From BJGV01 sp964013575 (lineage in GTDB: Bacteria; Pseudomonadota; Gammaproteobacteria; Burkholderiales; Nitrosomonadaceae), in NCBI GenBank assembly GCA_964013575.1, contig CAXGWP010000001.1, positions 1-64,000 on the forward strand: a stretch of DNA of 64,000 bases, read 5' to 3'. The notes under the pieces were generated by a model that worked only from the letters and a program-made list of their open reading frames with translations, searched no databases and was not told where the DNA came from. Shown here piece by piece: positions 36,794 to 45,739 of this stretch (the first letter of the stretch is position 1; every line of letters begins with the position of its first letter). The position numbers and the translations under genes were made by a program.

Positions 36794-37213
36794 CTACTGT
36801 AATGCCTCTGCAATTACCCAGTAACGTGTAAATTTGCCAACTGCCATAAATAACAAAACCCATAGCCAATTAATCCTAAGCCATCCTGCTGCGACACACA
36901 GAATGTCTCCTATCAATGGAACCCAGGACAATAGTATTATTGGGCTCCCATAAAGCCGAACCCATTTAATCCCGCGCCCATTACCATTATATTTTTTAAG
37001 AAATGCCTTCTCATCTGGCAAAAACCTTCCTATTAAATATGAAGTTACTCCACCCATAGTATTACCTAATGAGGCGACAAACAAAGCAGGCCAATATAAC
37101 TGTGGATAAGCCTTTAATACTCCAAATAATATTGCCTCTGAGCCACCCGGAAGTAATGTTGCAGCTAAAAAACTACTAACAAACAGAGCTAATAAGCTTG
37201 ATTGCTCATCCAT
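36794..37213 (-). CDS. YqaA family membrane protein
   Basis: A 139-residue inner-membrane protein distantly related to DedA/SNARE-associated proteins. Hydrophobic segments lie around residues 7-27, 40-62, 92-113 and 115-135. Conserved pieces are LLPGGSEAILFG near the start, SLGNTMGGVTSYLIGRF and SWVPLIGDILCVAAGWLR, the last typical of the family. The function of YqaA is not established; DedA relatives act in lipid translocation. Convergent with grxD. Confidence 0.85.
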   Translation of the reverse strand: MDEQSSLLALFVSSFLAATLLPGGSEAILFGVLKAYPQLYWPALFVASLGNTMGGVTSYLIGRFLPDEKAFLKKYNGNGRGIKWVRLYGSPIILLSWVPLIGDILCVAAGWLRINWLWVLLFMAVGKFTRYWVIAEALQ

Positions 37214-37413
37214 ATAATTTCCAACAAATATAAATACACAAACAGAAAGTTCTAGATTCTAAGTTTTATTGTATATTATTACTATTAATTATATTCCCTA
37301 TCATTCTTATGACTCCTAATACTCTAGATATATCCCACAAAATTTTACTTGGTTATGTTATTAGGTAATGATATGCTTATTAATATTCCATTCCTGTTAA
37401 ATAAAGGAAAATC

Positions 37414-38154
37414 ATGAAAGAAAATCTAATTTTTAAGCAAAGTGTTGATTCAATTATTGAATCTATGAGCCTCCTAAAACATCCATTCTATGTTGCCTGG
37501 ACTGAGGGTAAACTCACTAAAAAACAATTACTTAAGTATGCAGAACAATATTTTCATAATGTTTTAGCTGAACCAACTTATTTAAGTGCAGTACATTTTA
37601 ATACGCCTCATTTTCATACTGATAAAAATAGTGGTGATATTAGTGTACGCCAAGAAATACTGAAAAACCTAATTAGCGAAGAATATGGAGAAAAGAACCA
37701 TCCGGGATTATGGAAAAAGTTTGCCCTATCTTTAGGATCAAATGAAAAAGAATTAGCAAATGCAACTGCCCTTCCAAGCACTGAGAACCTTGTTACAACT
37801 TTCAGGGATATTTGCTTGAACCAACCATTCTATGCTGGACTTGCTGCTATGCATGCATTTGAATCACAAGTACCAGAAATTGCTGCAGTAAAGATTGAAG
37901 GATTAGCTAAATTTTACGGAATGAATGACCCAGATAGTTACGAATTCTTTACAGTACATCAGGAGGCTGATATACATCATTCACAAGCAGAGTGGTCGTT
38001 AATTGAAAAATTTGCGGATACCCCAGAGAAAAAAGATGAAGTTCTAGCTGCAACTACCAAGGCATGTGAGGCTCTTTGGGAATTTCTTGATGGAATTTAT
38101 GAAAATTACTGCTTAGATCTAGATAAATCTAAAGAAACCATAACAATACACTAG
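37414..38154 (+). CDS. CADD-type dimetal enzyme, candidate self-sacrificing p-aminobenzoate synthase
   Basis: A 246-residue seven-helix TenA/PqqC-like protein. It resembles chlamydial CADD and the Nitrosomonas europaea pABA synthase NE1434 along its length: HPFYVAWTEGKLTKKQL, SEEYGEKNHPGLWKKF, FESQVPEIAAVKIEGL, EFFTVHQEADIHHSQAEW. The six metal ligands of CADD map to Glu89, His96, Glu150, His182, Asp186 and His189. Tyr26 matches the sacrificed Tyr27 and Lys160 matches Lys152, the proposed amine donor. CADD Tyr141 is Phe149 here. From memory, such enzymes make p-aminobenzoate for folate from their own side chains and work once. AAGGA precedes the ATG. Monocistronic, ended by a long hairpin. 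Alternative: another heme-oxygenase-like oxidase. Confidence 0.82.
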   Translation: MKENLIFKQSVDSIIESMSLLKHPFYVAWTEGKLTKKQLLKYAEQYFHNVLAEPTYLSAVHFNTPHFHTDKNSGDISVRQEILKNLISEEYGEKNHPGLWKKFALSLGSNEKELANATALPSTENLVTTFRDICLNQPFYAGLAAMHAFESQVPEIAAVKIEGLAKFYGMNDPDSYEFFTVHQEADIHHSQAEWSLIEKFADTPEKKDEVLAATTKACEALWEFLDGIYENYCLDLDKSKETITIH

Positions 38155-38169
38155 ACATTTAGAATAAAT

Positions 38170-38212
38170 AATATTCAAGCTTATATTATATTAAAATATA
38201 AGCTTGAATATT
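38170..38212. terminator. 18-base-pair hairpin between the CADD-type gene and glnD
   Basis: A perfect 18-base inverted repeat (38170-38187 with 38195-38212) containing AAGCTT on each arm, loop ATATTAA. It sits 15 bases after the CADD-type stop and just beyond the 3' end of minus-strand glnD. It is long but AT-rich. Its position between convergent genes makes a two-way terminator the simplest reading. Confidence 0.65.
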
Positions 38213-38232
38213 ATCCTGCCAAATAAATTATT

Positions 38233-40836
38233 TTATACATGTAATATTTTTAGAATATTTGACTCTAAGCTTATTAACGCATTTGTTGTATTTAATATAG
38301 CTCCTGTAATAAGAAAAACATCTTCAACACGTTCTCCCATTGTATTTATTTTAGCACTATGAACCTTAACATCAGAATCTGCTAAAACCTTAGTTACACG
38401 TGACAATAAATCTGGCTGATCTCCAGTAACAAGTGATAATACATAATAAAAACCATTATCATCAGGTTCAATTTTAACTTCTGGTGTAATAGGAAAATGC
38501 TTAATCTGACGACTTATCTTAACTTGCAAAGAAGCTTTAAAAGGTGATTTTAGATCTAATTGCTGCTTTAATCCATTTTCTACAATACAAATAGTATTAC
38601 TATATTTCTCTATTGAATTAAATGGGTTAAATACTGAAAAACTATCAAGAGCATAACCATGATGTGTAGTATAAACTTTAGCCTCAACAATACTGTAATT
38701 AATACTCTCAAAGAAACTACAAATACGAAAGAATAAATCTTTCTGATCTTTAGTATAGATCATTACCTGGATACCACCTCCATCAGAAATGGTACGAGCC
38801 TTTACCACTGGCTCTAGAGATTGAGCCTTATTGCAAAGCTGACGAGTATGCCAAACTATTTCTAATAAACTATTCTGTAAAAAATAAGTAGCACCTAGCC
38901 CTGACCAAAGCTGTTCACACTTCTCTATTGATATAGAATCATATTGTAATAATCCTAATACCCTAATCTTACGATTTTCAAGGGTACCCCTAGCTTTTTC
39001 TGGTTCACCACATAAATACCGCCATGTCTCCCAAAATAAATATTCTAATAATTTACCTTTCCAAGTATTCCATACCTTAGGATTAGCACCACATATATCA
39101 GCAACTGTAAAAAGATAAATTGCAATGAGCCTACGCTCATTCTTAACAAGTGCAGCAAAATTGGATATTACCGCTGGTTCTGACAAATCTTTCTTCTGTG
39201 CTATAGACGACATTATTAAATGATTCTCTACCAACCAAGATACCAATTCTGTATCCGCTGAAGATAATCTATGGTTTTTACAAAAACGCCTCGCTTTTTT
39301 CATCCCAACCAAAGAGTGGTTTCTATGATGTCCTTTAGCAATATCATGAAATAAAGCTGCCAAATAGAGTATTTCTGGTCTATCAAATTTACTTGCTAGC
39401 TGACTACATAATGGATGCTCATGAGAAAATTCAGAAACCATAAAACGACGTAGATTTCTTACTACCATTAAAATATGCTCATCTACTGTATAAACATGAA
39501 ATAAATCATACTGCATTTGTCCTATAATTTTCCCAAATTCTGGAATATAACGCCCTAATATTCCATACCTACTCAAAAATCGTAATTCTTTGGTAAGACC
39601 ACGTGGCTGACGTAAAATTTTCATAAATAATTTACAATTATGAGGATTTAACCGGAAAGATAAATTAATTCTAGATTTAGAACGCCAGATCTCTCTTATT
39701 GTGCTAACGCTATAAGTATCTAGTTCAGAATACTGTTGTAACATAAGGACACTTTCTAGAATAACACTCGGGTTCTTCTTAAAGATATTTTTATCTCTTA
39801 TCTCAAGTAGTGGACCGCGAGACTGAAAATATTTATTTAATATTACAGGAGTTAAATATTTCTTTAAAAATATCTTTTCCCGTAAAGTAAGCAAAAGAAT
39901 GGTGTTAATCTGTGTAACTGATTTTGCTACACGATAATAACGTTGCATTAATAATTCACTTGCCCGATGTGGTGACTTATCAGAAATATTGTATTCTGTA
40001 GCTAGTAATGTTTGATAGTCGAACAACAATCTATCCTCACAACGCCCAGCTAGATAATGCAATCTAATTCGAAAATCTTGTAATATTCTTTCATTGCACC
40101 TTGCAATTCTAGCCTCTTCTCTTGTTATAAAACCAGCTCTAATAAGATCAATCCAAGATTTCCCATACCCTAGGGCATGACTAATCCATAAAATGTTTTG
40201 TAAATCTCGGAGACCACCGGGACTTTCTTTTAAATTTGGCTCAAGATTGTGAGTTACTTCGAGATAGCGACTATGACGCTGTTGTTGCTCCGACTGCTTT
40301 GCAATAAAAAATTCTTGTGGGTTTAATACAGTTTTCATTTTTTGTGAAAATGTCGCAAATAGTCTTCTGTTTCCTGCGAGCCTACGTGCCTCAAGTAAAC
40401 TTGTCTGCACTGTAATATCTTTCTTTGACTCTTCTTCACATTCAGCTAAAGTACGAACACTATGACCAATCTCTAAGCCCATATCCCACAAAAAGTGCAC
40501 CCACCGCTCTAATTTAAGTTTTATAATACCATCAGTAAGAATCTGATTACTTCCCTTAAGAGGAAGAAGAACCAATAGATCTATATCTGAACTAGGAAAA
40601 AGACATCCACGACCATACCCACCTACAGCCAACAAAGTAATTGAGTTCGGGAGCGCCATTTCTTTCCATGCTTTACACAATAATTTATCAATTAATCTAC
40701 AATAATCTCGAAGTAATGCACTACTATCTCCATTCTTACTAAACTTTTCACGTAGCACCTTCCGACCTTCTGCTAGTATTTTTTTTCCGCTTCTAGAATT
40801 TAACGGAGTTGATAAGGCCGCTACGTTAATTGCCAT
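38233..40836 (-). CDS. glnD: bifunctional uridylyltransferase / uridylyl-removing enzyme
   Basis: Nitrogen sensor that adds and removes UMP on PII proteins according to glutamine. The 867 residues contain the nucleotidyltransferase motif GGYGRGCLFPSSDIDLL (72-88, Asp84 and Asp86 catalytic), a PII-uridylyltransferase linker (GGLRDLQNILWI), the HD domain with LFHDIAKGHHRNHSLVG, and two C-terminal ACT domains (VMIYTKDQKDLFF and YVLSLVTGDQPDLLSRV). All four parts are intact. No glnB or glnK is in the window. It follows map after nine bases, the order usual in Betaproteobacteria. Confidence 0.96.
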   Translation of the reverse strand: MAINVAALSTPLNSRSGKKILAEGRKVLREKFSKNGDSSALLRDYCRLIDKLLCKAWKEMALPNSITLLAVGGYGRGCLFPSSDIDLLVLLPLKGSNQILTDGIIKLKLERWVHFLWDMGLEIGHSVRTLAECEEESKKDITVQTSLLEARRLAGNRRLFATFSQKMKTVLNPQEFFIAKQSEQQQRHSRYLEVTHNLEPNLKESPGGLRDLQNILWISHALGYGKSWIDLIRAGFITREEARIARCNERILQDFRIRLHYLAGRCEDRLLFDYQTLLATEYNISDKSPHRASELLMQRYYRVAKSVTQINTILLLTLREKIFLKKYLTPVILNKYFQSRGPLLEIRDKNIFKKNPSVILESVLMLQQYSELDTYSVSTIREIWRSKSRINLSFRLNPHNCKLFMKILRQPRGLTKELRFLSRYGILGRYIPEFGKIIGQMQYDLFHVYTVDEHILMVVRNLRRFMVSEFSHEHPLCSQLASKFDRPEILYLAALFHDIAKGHHRNHSLVGMKKARRFCKNHRLSSADTELVSWLVENHLIMSSIAQKKDLSEPAVISNFAALVKNERRLIAIYLFTVADICGANPKVWNTWKGKLLEYLFWETWRYLCGEPEKARGTLENRKIRVLGLLQYDSISIEKCEQLWSGLGATYFLQNSLLEIVWHTRQLCNKAQSLEPVVKARTISDGGGIQVMIYTKDQKDLFFRICSFFESINYSIVEAKVYTTHHGYALDSFSVFNPFNSIEKYSNTICIVENGLKQQLDLKSPFKASLQVKISRQIKHFPITPEVKIEPDDNGFYYVLSLVTGDQPDLLSRVTKVLADSDVKVHSAKINTMGERVEDVFLITGAILNTTNALISLESNILKILHV

Positions 40837-40845
40837 TAATATAAA

Positions 40846-41646
40846 TTAGACATGAAATATAGGCTTTAATGGACTACCTTTAGATAACGTCAAAACTTCA
40901 TACCCTGTATTAGTAACTAATACTGTATGCTCCCATTGAGCAGACAAGCTATGGTCCTTAGTAACTATAGTCCAGCCATCTGCCATTTGACGAATTGATG
41001 CTTTTCCTGCGTTAATCATAGGCTCTACTGTAAAAATCATACCTGCTTTTAATTCTAAGCCCGTTCCAGGAGAACCGTAGTGCAGAACTTGTGGTTCATC
41101 ATGAAATTTAGTGCCAATACCATGACCACAAAATTCTTTTACCACACTACAGCCCAGATTCTCAGCAAAACTTTGAATAGCGTAGCCTATGTCGCCTAAA
41201 TGTTTATTTGGTTTAATTTCCTCTATTCCACGCCACATAGATTCATAGGTAATTTCACACAACCTTTTAGCTTGAATTGATGCCTCTCCAACATAATACA
41301 TACGACTGGTATCACCATGATAACCATCTTTAATTACGGTCACATCAATATTAAGAATATCTCCTATTTTCAGCTTTTTTCCACCTGGCACACCATGACA
41401 TACCTGATGATTAACTGAAGTACAAATTGATTTTGGGTAAGGTTTATGGCCTGGTGGCGCATAATTAAGTGGAGCGGGAACCGTTTTTTGCTCAGTTAAC
41501 ATATAATTATGACATAATGTATCAAGTTCACCTGTTGTTATTCCAGGCTTAACAAAAGGTGTAATAAAGTCTAGCACCTCTGAGCCAAGCCTCCCTGCAA
41601 TCCGCATTTTTTCAACCTCCTGCGGAGAATTAAGATGTACAGTCAT
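40846..41646 (-). CDS. map: methionine aminopeptidase type I
   Basis: Removes the initiator Met after deformylation; works after def in this window. The 266 residues hold the five metal ligands in NIDVTVIKDGYHGDTSRM (two Asp), CGHGIGTKFHDEP (His), TVEPMI (Glu) and QWEHTVLV (Glu). ATGACTGTACATCTTAATTC is the chosen start, with AGGAAA upstream. glnD follows nine bases downstream, so they are probably co-transcribed. Confidence 0.97.
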   Translation of the reverse strand: MTVHLNSPQEVEKMRIAGRLGSEVLDFITPFVKPGITTGELDTLCHNYMLTEQKTVPAPLNYAPPGHKPYPKSICTSVNHQVCHGVPGGKKLKIGDILNIDVTVIKDGYHGDTSRMYYVGEASIQAKRLCEITYESMWRGIEEIKPNKHLGDIGYAIQSFAENLGCSVVKEFCGHGIGTKFHDEPQVLHYGSPGTGLELKAGMIFTVEPMINAGKASIRQMADGWTIVTKDHSLSAQWEHTVLVTNTGYEVLTLSKGSPLKPIFHV

Positions 41647-41710
41647 AATATTTCCTAATGAAATAAATAGGTATTATTTATAGTAAAAACAAAAGCAAAA
41701 ATTCAATATC

Positions 41711-41932
41711 TCATTTTATACCTACCTTAGTATTATTCATTAATACTTCCTTTTTATCAGAACAGAGATCCTCTCCTGATTTAAGACAATCTGTTGCTTT
41801 TGACAACAATCTAATTTTCTCTGGTTTAAATTCTGGTCGTAATTTTCTATCCTCATCAGAATTAGTCCAAAATTGAACATAAAGTATAAGGATAAGATTT
41901 ACTATTAAGAGCAAAAAAAATAATAGTTTCAT
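41711..41932 (-). CDS. small single-helix exported or membrane protein
   Basis: 73 residues: one N-terminal hydrophobic helix (about 2-21) and a short charged tail with the segment FKPEKIRLLS. Proteins of this shape, with an EKIRLLS-like piece, are common beside other genes in Betaproteobacteria, but I do not know a function. It lies divergently from cytochrome c4 and 64 bases upstream of map on the same strand, so it may be in the map-glnD transcript. Confidence 0.5.
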   Translation of the reverse strand: MKLLFFLLLIVNLILILYVQFWTNSDEDRKLRPEFKPEKIRLLSKATDCLKSGEDLCSDKKEVLMNNTKVGIK

Positions 41933-42032
41933 TATGTATAGACTTTCATTATTAATTGTTTCTTGTTGTTAACAGACCCTAGCCTTGTTAAAATGCCCTG
42001 CTTAATGTAAGTCATTTTTTGAGGCCCTAGAA

Positions 42033-42707
42033 ATGCAAGGTATGAAATTAGTATTAAATCTAGTGATATTCACTGTGCTACTGTTGTCTAATCAGATTTA
42101 TGCTGAAAATTTAGCAAAAAAAGACTCTCTAGACAATACTATTACTAACGAAGAAGTCAGTAAAGGACAAAAAATTGCAGGTAAAGTTTGTGCTGGCTGC
42201 CACAACCATGATGGTAATAGTATTATTCCATCCAACCCTATCTTAGCTGGACAACATGCAGAATATATCATCAAACAACTAAGAGATTTTAAATCGCAAG
42301 AAAACAAACCTACTAAAAGAGAAAGTGCTGTTATGGGGGCAATGGTTTCTCCTCTTTCTAATGAAGATATACATAATCTTAGTTCTTACTATGCCGTACA
42401 AGAACCTAATCCTAAGGCAGCAAAAGATAAAGAGCTTGCTAAAGAAGGTGAAAAAATTTATCGTGGTGGAAATTTAGATTCTAACCTACCTGCATGTTCT
42501 AGCTGCCATTCTCCAAACGGGGCAGGCATCCCACCACATTATCCACGCCTTGCTGGACAACATGTTGAATATACTGTTACACAGCTCCGAGCCTTTAGAA
42601 CAGAACAAAGGGCTAATGATGCAAACAAAGTAATGCGTGGAATTGTTTCCCGCATGAGTGAAAAAGAAATAAGAGCCGTAGCTGAGTTTATTTCAGGGCT
42701 GAATTAA
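42033..42707 (+). CDS. cytochrome c4 (diheme c-type cytochrome)
   Basis: Periplasmic two-heme electron carrier to terminal oxidases. The 224-residue precursor has a signal peptide (cleavage likely after QIYA, near 24) and two heme-binding CxxCH motifs: CAGCHNHDG and CSSCHSPNG. Each is followed by an LAGQH segment and a Met-containing stretch (AVMGAMVSPLS, KVMRGIVSRMS) holding the axial Met. The two halves are internal repeats, as in all c4 proteins. GAGG sits before the 42033 ATG, which decides against the ATG nine bases later. Convergent with hemL. Confidence 0.95.
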   Translation: MQGMKLVLNLVIFTVLLLSNQIYAENLAKKDSLDNTITNEEVSKGQKIAGKVCAGCHNHDGNSIIPSNPILAGQHAEYIIKQLRDFKSQENKPTKRESAVMGAMVSPLSNEDIHNLSSYYAVQEPNPKAAKDKELAKEGEKIYRGGNLDSNLPACSSCHSPNGAGIPPHYPRLAGQHVEYTVTQLRAFRTEQRANDANKVMRGIVSRMSEKEIRAVAEFISGLN

Positions 42708-42723
42708 TAATATAAGCTTTAAA

Positions 42724-44022
42724 TTATCTTTCCCAAGTACTGAAGATTTTTTCTGCTGCCAGCAATGTTTGCCCAATTTCTTTACCACTATGAGCAGAAG
42801 AAACAAACCCTGCCTCAAATGCAGAAGGAGCAAAATAAATGCCCTCTCCTAACATAGCGTGAAAAAATCGATTAAAAGACTCTTTATTACACTCCATTAC
42901 TTCAGTATAACTTAATGGTATTTTTCTATAAAAATATAAACCAAACATCCCGCCTATCGATTGAGCGCAGAAAGGAATTTCATATTTATTTGCAATATTA
43001 GATAGGCCATTAATAAGTTTCTCTGTATTATTAATAAGCTTCTTATAAAATCCAGGTGTTTGTATCATACGTAAAGTAGCTAGTCCTGCATTAACTGCTA
43101 TAGGATTTCCAGATAATGTCCCTGCTTGATATACTGGTCCAATAGGAGCAAGACATTGCATTATTTCTCTCCGGCCACCAAAGGCTGCCATAGGCATACC
43201 GCCACCTATTATTTTACCTAATGTAGTAAGGTCTGGTTTAATATTATAAAGCCCTTGAGCACAATCCAATCCAACACGAAAACCAGTCATCACCTCATCA
43301 AAAATTAAAATACTGCCATATTTTGTACATAATTCACGTAATACTGACAAAAATTTAGGCCGAGGTGCTACTAAATTCATATTTCCTGCAATTGGTTCTA
43401 CAATAACTGCAGCAACCTCTCTACCTAATTTACTAAATATTTGTTCTGCCTCTTCAAGATTATTGTAATCCAATACTGTGGTCCCATTTGCAACTTCCTC
43501 AGATACTCCTGAAGAACTTGGATGACCTAAAGTAAGTGCTCCTGATCCAGCTTTTACTAATAAAGCATCTTCATGGCCATGATAACAACCTTCAAATTTT
43601 ATTATGCGATTTCTACCTGTATAGCCACGTGCAAGACGAATTGCACTCATAGTAGCTTCGGTACCTGAACTTACAAGCCTCACTTGTTCTATGGATGGAA
43701 CGAGTTTACATAATAAATTGGCAATCTCAAATTCAGCTTCGGTTGGGGCGCCAAATGTTAGCCCATCTTTAATCTTATTCTGTACAGCCTTAATTACTTC
43801 TGGATGAGCATGGCCAAGAATAAGTGGACCCCAAGAACCCACATAATCTATGTAAGATTTATTATCCATATCCCATACATATGCACCTTCACCTCTCTTA
43901 AAAAATATAGGTGTACCGCCAACCGATTTAAAAGCGCGTACTGGAGAATTAACCCCACCCGGGATACACTCCAAGGAGGATTGGAATAATTTAGAATTAA
44001 GTGAATTCATTTCATATCTCAT
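42724..44022 (-). CDS. hemL: glutamate-1-semialdehyde 2,1-aminomutase
   Basis: PLP enzyme turning glutamate-1-semialdehyde into 5-aminolevulinate, the step after HemA. The 432 residues have IPGGVNSPVRAFKSVGG, SYIDYVGSWGPLILGHAHP, FEGCYHGHEDALLVKAGSG, LIFDEVMTGFRVG and the PLP lysine in TTLGKIIGGGMPMAAFGG. The ATG at 44022 directly follows the thiE stop codon; a second ATG four codons on (44010) is an equally good start. Last gene of the thiD-thiE-hemL run. Confidence 0.96.
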   Translation of the reverse strand: MRYEMNSLNSKLFQSSLECIPGGVNSPVRAFKSVGGTPIFFKRGEGAYVWDMDNKSYIDYVGSWGPLILGHAHPEVIKAVQNKIKDGLTFGAPTEAEFEIANLLCKLVPSIEQVRLVSSGTEATMSAIRLARGYTGRNRIIKFEGCYHGHEDALLVKAGSGALTLGHPSSSGVSEEVANGTTVLDYNNLEEAEQIFSKLGREVAAVIVEPIAGNMNLVAPRPKFLSVLRELCTKYGSILIFDEVMTGFRVGLDCAQGLYNIKPDLTTLGKIIGGGMPMAAFGGRREIMQCLAPIGPVYQAGTLSGNPIAVNAGLATLRMIQTPGFYKKLINNTEKLINGLSNIANKYEIPFCAQSIGGMFGLYFYRKIPLSYTEVMECNKESFNRFFHAMLGEGIYFAPSAFEAGFVSSAHSGKEIGQTLLAAEKIFSTWER

Positions 44023-44670
44023 TTAATGATTAACAGAATATTTAATTTTCTTAAATTTATAGAATATCTTTTGAGCTTCAATCTTCGTATTATTAGAATT
44101 AAAAAGACAGCCACTAACTGCTATTGCATCAACACCTTTATATATTAAATTTTCTATATTTCCTGAATTAATACCCCCAATTGCAACAATTGGAACTTGT
44201 ATATGCTGCTTTGCACGACACAATAAATCTATAGGTGTAATAACTGCATCAGGCTTTGTAGTAGAGCTAAAAAAGGCCCCAAATGCTACATAGTTTGCAC
44301 CCTGATTCTCAGCTTCTATAGCATACCTTAACTGATTGTAACAAGAAGCCCCAATGATTTTGCCTGCTCCTAGCCTGTTCCGTGCTTCTGCTACTGTTAC
44401 ATCTTCTATCCCTAAATGCACACCATCTGCACCAACTTTAATCGCAAGATCAAGGTCATCATTAATAATAAGTGGAGTATTAAATTCTTGACAAAGATAA
44501 GATAATAAAGTTGCCTGCTCAAGCTTTAGAACATTATTAGCTATTTTGTTACGGTATTGAACCAATGAAACACCACCAATAAGTGCCTGCTGAACTAATG
44601 TAATTAAATTATCTGTATCAACAATATCTGGTGTTATAGCATATATGCCACTAACCCGTATATCTACCAT
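44023..44670 (-). CDS. thiE: thiamine-phosphate synthase
   Basis: Joins HMP-pyrophosphate and thiazole phosphate. I start it at the ATG at 44668-44670 (MVDIRVSGIYAITPD), giving 215 residues, because the family begins there and GGATAAGAAG precedes it; the frame stays open back into thiD. Motifs: YAITPD, VSLVQYRNK, LIINDDLDLAIKVGADGVHLG, IGASCYN, VAFGAFFSSTTKPDA and IVAIGGINSGNI. It starts ten bases after thiD and ends one base before hemL. Confidence 0.95.
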   Translation of the reverse strand: MVDIRVSGIYAITPDIVDTDNLITLVQQALIGGVSLVQYRNKIANNVLKLEQATLLSYLCQEFNTPLIINDDLDLAIKVGADGVHLGIEDVTVAEARNRLGAGKIIGASCYNQLRYAIEAENQGANYVAFGAFFSSTTKPDAVITPIDLLCRAKQHIQVPIVAIGGINSGNIENLIYKGVDAIAVSGCLFNSNNTKIEAQKIFYKFKKIKYSVNH

Positions 44671-44680
44671 TCTTCTTATC

Positions 44681-45505
44681 CTATTTACTATGACCACCCT
44701 TATTACGCGCCCAAAATAAACGGTCTGGCAGATATTGACCCATTCCCGGATGAAAGCCATTTTTTAATGTCTGCCAAGTATATTCTTGTGCTTCATACAC
44801 CCCCTCAGAAACAGGCATACCATTAGCAAGATTAGCTGCAATAGCAGCAGCCAGAGTACACCCTGAACCATGATACGATCCTGCTAAACGGTGCCATATA
44901 TCAGATCTCAAAACGCCTGAGTCTGTATATAAAATATTTGTTACCTGATGAGTATTCTCATGAGTTCCTGTTACTAACACATACTTACAACCCATATTTA
45001 AAATTTTCTTGCTACATCTACCTAAATCCTGCTCGTCTGGACTCCTCCCTGTATTCCCAACCAACCGGCGAGCCTCCACACTATTTGGAGTAACAACTGT
45101 TGTCTGTGGAAGCAATAATTTACATATTGCTGCAATCATTTCCTCATTTGCCAGTTCGTCACCTCGGCCTGAACTAAGGATTGGGTCTAAAACCACAGGA
45201 ATGTCAGGATATTCAGATAATATTTTAGCAATAGCTACAATATTCTCAACACTACCTAACATTCCAATTTTAAAAGCTTGTACCGTAATATCCTCAAGTA
45301 CTGAACGTGCTTGATCTAGTACCCAGCGCGAATCTAATGGCATTACATCATGTACTCCAACAGTATTTTGTACTGTAATAGCAGTAATCACTGGCAAAGA
45401 ATGGCATCCCTTACTTGCAAGAGTAAGTGTATCTGCCTGAATTCCAGCGCCACCGCTAGAATCATTAGCAGAAAAAGAAAGTATTATTGGGGGTGGCTGA
45501 AGCAT
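44681..45505 (-). CDS. thiD: hydroxymethylpyrimidine/phosphomethylpyrimidine kinase
   Basis: Phosphorylates HMP and HMP-P in thiamine synthesis, supplying ThiE. The 274 residues of the ribokinase fold carry ILSFSANDSSGGAGIQADT, PVITAITVQNTVGVHDV, VVLDPILSSGRGDEL, VVTPNSVEARRLVG and the catalytic GSGCTLAAAIAANLANG (GxGC anion hole) in the C-terminal third. First gene of the thiD-thiE-hemL run; divergent from rubredoxin, 45 bases away. Confidence 0.95.
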   Translation of the reverse strand: MLQPPPIILSFSANDSSGGAGIQADTLTLASKGCHSLPVITAITVQNTVGVHDVMPLDSRWVLDQARSVLEDITVQAFKIGMLGSVENIVAIAKILSEYPDIPVVLDPILSSGRGDELANEEMIAAICKLLLPQTTVVTPNSVEARRLVGNTGRSPDEQDLGRCSKKILNMGCKYVLVTGTHENTHQVTNILYTDSGVLRSDIWHRLAGSYHGSGCTLAAAIAANLANGMPVSEGVYEAQEYTWQTLKNGFHPGMGQYLPDRLFWARNKGGHSK

Positions 45506-45550
45506 ACATTAATACCGTAAAATGACATTTTAACCTAAAATACAAATATT

Positions 45551-45739
45551 ATGCCTACTAATGAAACTACTGCATTCCGAAGCTATATGTGCCTTATTTG
45601 TGGCTACGTATATGATGAAAAAGAAGGCTCGCCAGAAGAGGGGATACCTGCTGGTACACGCTGGGATGATGTACCGATGAATTGGGTATGCCCTGAATGT
45701 GGTGCCCGTAAAGAAGACTTTGAAATGATTGAGATTTAA
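45551..45739 (+). CDS. rubredoxin
   Basis: Small one-iron electron carrier, 62 residues. Iron is held by Cys14 and Cys17 (CLICGYVYD) and Cys47 and Cys50 (VCPECGARKEDF); WDDVPMNW between is the usual aromatic core. Cytosolic. It ends exactly where the glyoxalase gene begins (TAA-ATG), so the two share a transcript. Its partner may be the rubredoxin reductase-like protein at 26050. Confidence 0.97.
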   Translation: MPTNETTAFRSYMCLICGYVYDEKEGSPEEGIPAGTRWDDVPMNWVCPECGARKEDFEMIEI

